Assembly: GCF_000952155.1 (NCBI RefSeq)
Contig: NZ_JYON01000039.1
Location: forward strand, 1 to 37,806
From: Aliterella atlantica CENA595
GTDB taxonomy: Bacteria > Cyanobacteriota > Cyanobacteriia > Cyanobacteriales > Chroococcidiopsidaceae
Direction of reading: 5' to 3'
DNA length: 37,806 bases
This document shows, in pieces, positions 33,476 to 37,806 of the stretch. The first letter of the stretch is position 1, and the number at the start of each line of letters is the position of its first letter. The translations under genes and the position numbers were made by a program. The notes beneath the pieces are model-generated. The model searched no databases. It had not been told where the DNA came from and saw nothing but the letters and a program-made list of their open reading frames with translations.

Positions 33476-35875
33476 ATGGTTGCTGAAATTCTGAAGCCGA
33501 CTGTCCAAGACTTGCAAAAAGACGTTATTGAATTGCTAGAACAAATCAGCGCCTTGATGAATCGTGCTAGTACAGCGTTGAGTTCTAACAGTAGCGATAA
33601 CAAGTACGGAGAGTTTCAGAAGGAAGTAATTGAGGCAGTCAGTAACGTTAAAGAATTAAAGCTAAGGATGGCGATTGTTGCGCCAATGAAAGCTGGAAAA
33701 TCTACTATTATTAATGCGATCGTTGGGCAGGAGATTCTACCTAGTCGCAATGCAGCAATGACAACACTGCCCACAGAAATTATCTTTGATGCCAAGTTAG
33801 AGGAACCAACTTTAACTCTAAGTGCTGAAATTCTAGCAGTCTTTCAAAAAACTGTTTCGGCTTTGCAGGAAAAGATGCAGACGTTGGGGGATGAGCAAAT
33901 GCAAGAGAAAATTGCTCAATATCCGCATCTAACGCAGTTACTACAGGAAATCCAAGACAATGTATGGTTTCCACCTTGTCCTGAAACTGTTGGACGTGAA
34001 GAAATCATCAAGGCGCTGACAGGTCTTAACGATATTATTCGTTTGTGCAGTCTATTAGAACTTACTAAAGATCCTCTCGGTCAGCTAGAGGATGTTCCTT
34101 GCATTCTTACACCTTTTTGGCGATCGCAGACAACTCAATCAGAAAAGCTCGGTAACTTAGTCATTGTAGATACTCCTGGTCCAAATGAAGCAGGGGAAAA
34201 CCTTAGACTAGCGGCTGTTGTGACAGAGCAATTACAAAAAAGCTCAATGGTGTTGATTGTTTTAGACTTTACTCAATTAAAAACAGAAGCAGCAGAAAAA
34301 GTTAAAAAGGACGTTCAACAAGTTATCAACTTGCGTGGCAAAGAGAACTTATACGTTTTAATTAATAAGATCGACCAACGCCGCGAAAGTGATATGACTC
34401 CTGAGCAAGTACAGCAGTTTGTTACCGCTGAATTAGGGATTGGAAACGCTAGCGATACAAAGCGAGTGTTTGAAGTGTCAGCTAGAAGAGCATTTTCGGC
34501 AGCTAACTTTATGCAAGAGCTAGAACAGCATCCTGATGTAGAAGTTACTCAAATGCAAACGGCACGTTTATTAGCCCAAGAAGTATTCGGGTTTGAATGG
34601 GAAGAGGAACTTGCGGAAGCAACAGTAGAAGAGGTACACAAAAAATCGCAAAGATTGTGGAAGAAATCGGGATTTGAGTCATTCTTAGAAAGAGCAATCA
34701 ATGCACTTATGGAACAAGCGGCTCCCAAGTGCATAAGGTCTGCGCTTAATCTTAGTCGAAACCGTTTAATAGAATTATGTGATGATGTAAAACTTCGCAG
34801 TAGTGCGATCGCTCAAGATGCAGAAAAATTACAACACGAAGTTGGGGCATTGGAAGCCGATCTAAAACGTCTCGAACTGTGTCATAGCCATTTAAAGGAA
34901 GTAGATACAATTAAGATACAACTTCAACAAAATCTTAAGAAAATTCTCGAAGACCTTAAGAATACCGCCCAAGTTAAACTTGAAACATTTTTTGCTCAAG
35001 AAGAACACCAACGTGCAGATTGGTTAAAGCAAAAAGATATAGAAGCAAGGCAATGGTTTCTCACTCCACTTGGAGACTTTGAGCTTTTTCCTAAATGGAT
35101 ATCCAAACGGATTAAGTCTGCACTTGAATTTAAAAGCTCTGGAGTAATTGAATTTACTAATGCCCTGGAGGCTGAAGAGTTTGCAAATCAAGCAGTCGTT
35201 TATGCTAAACAAAGAGCAGAAAGTTTATTATGCAATGTACGCGAACAAACAGGCGAAGAAATTGAACAGGCGCGTACAGGACTAATCAACTTTTTAGATA
35301 AAGAAACTAAACCAATTATTGAACGAGCGCGTACTCGTTTAAACGAAGTTTTTCAAGTAGATCTGTCCTTGCCACAACCAAGTTTCAAAGCTAATGATAT
35401 GACACTGGTTAAACCTCGCATTGGGAGCCAACATCGCTATATAGACCAAGGCTATGAAGAGCGAGTAGTAAAAAAGCGAGAATGGTGGCATTGGCTCTGG
35501 ATTGTTCCAATTGAAGTTACTGAAAAATTTAAGAGACCTGATAAAAAAGAAGACTATTTTACTGTCTCTTTAGAAGAGTTAATTGCTGGAATAAATGAAT
35601 CAATAGAGACAAATATTGATAGTATTAATCAGGGAATTAATAAATATTTAGATGAAGACTTCAAGCAGCGAGTTGATGTCTTATTTGAACAGCTTGATAC
35701 TTATCTTCGTAGCTACCGAGACAGTTTAAAACAAGCACAGACAGATAAAAATCTATCACTCGACAAACAAGAGAAATTAGTAAGTGAACTTACTTCTTTA
35801 ATTCCAGAGGCAAGCACAAAAATCAAGAAAGCAGAAGCTTATATCGAATACACAGATTCCCTAATAAAAGACTAA
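33476..35875 (+). CDS. Dynamin-like large GTPase
   Basis: The 799-residue protein has a bacterial dynamin-like GTPase domain: G1 APMKAGKST (69-77), G2 Thr97 region (AAMTTLPTE), G3 VDTPG (231-235) and G4 NKID (297-300). Long helical bundles follow (about 400-660), then a hydrophobic WWHWLWIVPIEV patch near 680 that could be a membrane paddle, and a final helical stalk part. Bacterial dynamins remodel or repair membranes, and some act in phage defence. The closest known pairing is E. coli CrfC/RdcA (YjdA), which also precedes an RdcB gene. It is the first gene of a four-gene unit. Confidence 0.88.
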   Translation: MVAEILKPTVQDLQKDVIELLEQISALMNRASTALSSNSSDNKYGEFQKEVIEAVSNVKELKLRMAIVAPMKAGKSTIINAIVGQEILPSRNAAMTTLPTEIIFDAKLEEPTLTLSAEILAVFQKTVSALQEKMQTLGDEQMQEKIAQYPHLTQLLQEIQDNVWFPPCPETVGREEIIKALTGLNDIIRLCSLLELTKDPLGQLEDVPCILTPFWRSQTTQSEKLGNLVIVDTPGPNEAGENLRLAAVVTEQLQKSSMVLIVLDFTQLKTEAAEKVKKDVQQVINLRGKENLYVLINKIDQRRESDMTPEQVQQFVTAELGIGNASDTKRVFEVSARRAFSAANFMQELEQHPDVEVTQMQTARLLAQEVFGFEWEEELAEATVEEVHKKSQRLWKKSGFESFLERAINALMEQAAPKCIRSALNLSRNRLIELCDDVKLRSSAIAQDAEKLQHEVGALEADLKRLELCHSHLKEVDTIKIQLQQNLKKILEDLKNTAQVKLETFFAQEEHQRADWLKQKDIEARQWFLTPLGDFELFPKWISKRIKSALEFKSSGVIEFTNALEAEEFANQAVVYAKQRAESLLCNVREQTGEEIEQARTGLINFLDKETKPIIERARTRLNEVFQVDLSLPQPSFKANDMTLVKPRIGSQHRYIDQGYEERVVKKREWWHWLWIVPIEVTEKFKRPDKKEDYFTVSLEELIAGINESIETNIDSINQGINKYLDEDFKQRVDVLFEQLDTYLRSYRDSLKQAQTDKNLSLDKQEKLVSELTSLIPEASTKIKKAEAYIEYTDSLIKD

Positions 35876-35878
35876 GTG

Positions 35879-36937
35879 ATGGTCGATCTTTTTTACCCTC
35901 AAAATCTAGGTACACAAGTCCAGAATATAGGAGTTACCAGCCCCTCTACCGATCGCTTACAAGCACTCCAGCGCCAAGTCCCTATAGTTGGAGACAAAGC
36001 CCTAATCGACCTAGTTAACGGCATTCAAGTTAGCAACGATATTCTTCGCTACCGCAAGAGTAGAGGCTTCTTTGGACAAATACTTGATACTCTTAATGGC
36101 AGCGATAATCAGCGAAGACTTTTGCTTGATGGCAACCTTCTTGCTGGTCAAGAAGCTTTGTCAAACTGGGTACTAGAACTGAGCGATTCACTGCGTATTA
36201 GTCAAGTAGCTTTGCAAGTTACGCAAACATCTTTGTTAGAAGCGCGAGATGCTATTCGCAGCCAAAAACAAAACCTGCACCAACAAAAACAAGCGGTACT
36301 ATCACTAAGCGAAAACTTCAACCAACTCGTTCAGCAAGTTGCTATCAGGCTTGACGAGCAAGAAGCACGAATACATAAACTAGAAGTACGTGTTGCAGCT
36401 AACGAAGACTTAGACCAAATTATCACAGCTTGGGCAGCAGGGCAAACATACAGTCAGCTAAATTGGGTATTGCAAGTTCCATTACTAGCACGAGAAGCAT
36501 TCAGTAGTGCGGTTGCAACGTATGAACTAGAAACTGGAGACAAGGAGCGTTACCGCCAACTACTTGTAAATAAAATTCTGGCTACAAGTAAAGAACTGCC
36601 TAAAAACTTCTTTGCCCTAGCCGACTTATTAGAACAAGCTTGGAGAGAAACTAAAAGTAGCGATCGCTTTCCCGCACGAGAATTAGCTACAGGCTTACTA
36701 GAAGTTCGTTCTACACCCCATCAACGTCTTGTAAATACTCCTTACTTGTTTGCCCTCGGTACAACCTTAGAACTCGCTACACTACCCGTAGAAGCTAGAC
36801 CCCAGTTACCTGCTCAAAGTGCGATCGCATTGTGTCGCGCTCAAATTGCTTCTATTCCCCGCACTACGGATGTCAAAGAATTTATTACTAATGTGGTGGA
36901 GGAAACAGCTAACGATTGTTTAGCAATAATGAGATGA
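35879..36937 (+). CDS. RdcB-like partner of the dynamin GTPase
   Basis: The 353-residue protein follows the GTPase stop with no gap (GTG at 35876 or ATG at 35879). It resembles the RdcB (YjcZ) family, named for a diguanylate-cyclase regulator of E. coli that is encoded beside the dynamin RdcA. Visible parts are LLLDGNLLAGQEALSNWV, LRISQVALQVTQTSLLEARD (112-131) and a coiled coil at about 130-175. The C-terminal half is helical. A partner role with the GTPase, by a shared complex or membrane site, is inferred from position. The family call is moderate. Confidence 0.55.
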   Translation: MVDLFYPQNLGTQVQNIGVTSPSTDRLQALQRQVPIVGDKALIDLVNGIQVSNDILRYRKSRGFFGQILDTLNGSDNQRRLLLDGNLLAGQEALSNWVLELSDSLRISQVALQVTQTSLLEARDAIRSQKQNLHQQKQAVLSLSENFNQLVQQVAIRLDEQEARIHKLEVRVAANEDLDQIITAWAAGQTYSQLNWVLQVPLLAREAFSSAVATYELETGDKERYRQLLVNKILATSKELPKNFFALADLLEQAWRETKSSDRFPARELATGLLEVRSTPHQRLVNTPYLFALGTTLELATLPVEARPQLPAQSAIALCRAQIASIPRTTDVKEFITNVVEETANDCLAIMR

Positions 36938-36955
36938 AACTAGGAGCAAACAAAA

Positions 36956-37117
36956 ATGTCTTACAAACTCAGCATTGTGATTGAGAAAAATGAAGATGGA
37001 TATTATGCCTATTGTCCTGGGTTAGAAGGTTGTCAAACTCAAGGAGATTCTGTTGAGGAAGTTACAGCTAATATTCAAGAACCAGTAGAGCTTTATTTAG
37101 AAACATTATCAACATGA
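36956..37117 (+). CDS. HicB-like antitoxin, orphan
   Basis: This 53-residue product is short but clear: MSYKLSIVIEKNEDGYYAYC, then GLEGCQTQGDSVEEVTANIQ, the RNase H-like HicB fold, ending ELYLETLST. HicB antitoxins neutralise the HicA RNase, but no hicA reading frame is adjacent. There is no C-terminal DNA-binding domain. A Shine-Dalgarno AGGAG lies 10 bp upstream. Its stop overlaps the patatin start (ATGA), so it is co-translated. It may be an orphan antitoxin or serve another regulatory purpose. Confidence 0.85.
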   Translation: MSYKLSIVIEKNEDGYYAYCPGLEGCQTQGDSVEEVTANIQEPVELYLETLST

Positions 37118-37704
37118 AATCTATTAACCCTAAGTTTGGACTCGTACTGGCTGGCGGAGGTGCAAAAGGAGCTTATCAAGCAGGTGCATTAAAGTATCTT
37201 GCAGAATTAGGAATCGTACCACAAATTATTGCTGGTACTAGCATCGGCGCTCTTAATGGTGCAGTTTTGGCTTCTCATACGCCATTTCCCAAAGCTGTAA
37301 GCCGATTGAGTCAAATGTGGCAGCAGTTAGGCGAATCGCCAATTCTCCGCCCGAACACAGGTACAGTGTGGCAAACATTTAGTTATGCGGCTCAAACTTT
37401 TGTGCCTACTTTACGGGAATGGCTACTTGATTTTTTAGTACAAGAAGGGTTAATAAAAGACCGTAGTGCGGTATTCGATCCTGCACCAATAGAGCAACTA
37501 TTGAAAGAAGCTGTAAACCCAGCTAATTTTTCTACAGGAATTGAATTGTGGGTGACTGTATTTCCTTCTCTAAAAATTCCTGGTTTGGGCTACGATTGGT
37601 TAATCGATCTTGTTCGCGCTCGGACTGGAACTGATGCCCATTGGCTGCGCGTCCAAGACTTTAGCGACAATGAAACTATCTATAGCTCTACGCAAGAACA
37701 TTAG
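37114..37704 (+). pseudogene. Patatin-like phospholipase, C-terminus lost
   Basis: Patatin lipases cleave membrane phospholipids with a Ser-Asp dyad. The oxyanion loop GGGAKGAYQAG (14-24) and nucleophile Ser43 (GTSIG) are present. The 196-residue frame ends DNETIYSSTQEH, where relatives continue into an AS(A/S)AIP segment and then the DGG/A motif holding the catalytic Asp. That Asp is therefore missing and the protein is probably inactive. The break is near 37686, where a minus-strand frame begins. Overlap with hicB places it last in the dynamin operon. Confidence 0.8.
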
Positions 37705-37806
37705 GACAGTCTTTGAAGGCGGCATCAACACAATCACGAAAGTTATCAAATTCATCCCATCGCTGCCGCATCCAATTGTTCAGGACAAACCGCGAAAGCT
37801 TTGCGG
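37688..37806 (-). CDS. Partial minus-strand frame at the right edge, possible transposase end
   Basis: A minus-strand frame enters from the right edge and ends with TAG at 37690-37688, giving about 39 codons: AKLSRFVLNNWMRQRWDEF, then DNFRDCVDAAFKDCPNVLA. It has the look of a transposase C-terminus, but I cannot assign a family. It begins where the patatin frame breaks, so an insertion sequence is the simplest explanation. The rest lies outside the window. Confidence 0.35.
   Translation of the reverse strand, partial: AKLSRFVLNNWMRQRWDEFDNFRDCVDAAFKDCPNVLA

Noticed and set aside
36938..37117. HicAB toxin-antitoxin pair
   Set aside because: Only HicB is present; the 18-bp gap upstream and the overlapping patatin downstream leave no room for hicA.

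Overview
The window comes from a cyanobacterial chromosome. The octamer GCGATCGC (HIP1) recurs throughout, base composition is moderately AT-rich, and several families are typical of cyanobacteria: a CAAD-domain membrane protein, DUF1517, a 279-residue TyrA, Uma2 nucleases and a Prx5-glutaredoxin fusion. I cannot name the genus.

Bases 1-15850 hold a complete-looking type I-D CRISPR-Cas locus. A long array (at least 55 identical 37-nt repeats, open at the left edge) is read on the minus strand from a leader at 3975-4209. Upstream of the leader, on the same strand, lie cas10d, csc2, csc1, cas6, cas4, cas1 and cas2, tightly packed. The helicase gene cas3' is on the same strand further upstream, and a ribbon-helix-helix/WYL regulator gene diverges from it. 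The HD nuclease sits on Cas10d and the helicase on Cas3', as is usual for I-D.

The most interesting part is the 323-bp gap between cas3' and the rest of the operon (12470-12792). It contains a solitary degenerate CRISPR repeat (12725-12746) that keeps the array's 3' handle ATTGAAAC and its hairpin, with altered bases that still pair. The sequence following the handle matches a site about 100 bp upstream over positions 1-11 except position 6, and that site has a GTT on its 5' side, as expected of a type I-D PAM. This is the signature of a CreA/CreR-type crRNA-like guide steering Cascade to a promoter inside its own locus. A mini-ORF with tandem rare AGG codons lies between target and guide and is a speculative CreT-like toxin RNA. 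Next to it is a small gene for a RAMA-like protein, a domain thought to read modified DNA, and this gene is placed as the first gene of the cas10d operon.

Bases 15900-32000 are mostly housekeeping or stress genes: CAAD protein, HAD dehalogenase, DUF1517, tyrA, an IS200/IS605-type element carrying only TnpB, a methyltransferase, a GST-like protein, a DUF3445 haem protein, GNAT, a Uma2 nuclease with an in-frame nonsense codon, an aldo/keto reductase, Prx-Grx, MsrA, a Rieske oxygenase and a single-domain globin. A GC-richer pair, a TetR regulator and a divergent GT1-type glycosyltransferase, lies between two copies of a 29-bp direct repeat.

Bases 32000-37806 carry two small unknown genes, a small RHH-like regulator, and a tight operon of a dynamin-like GTPase, an RdcB-like partner, an orphan HicB-like protein and a patatin phospholipase. 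The patatin gene loses its C-terminus near the right edge, where a possible foreign reading frame enters on the minus strand.
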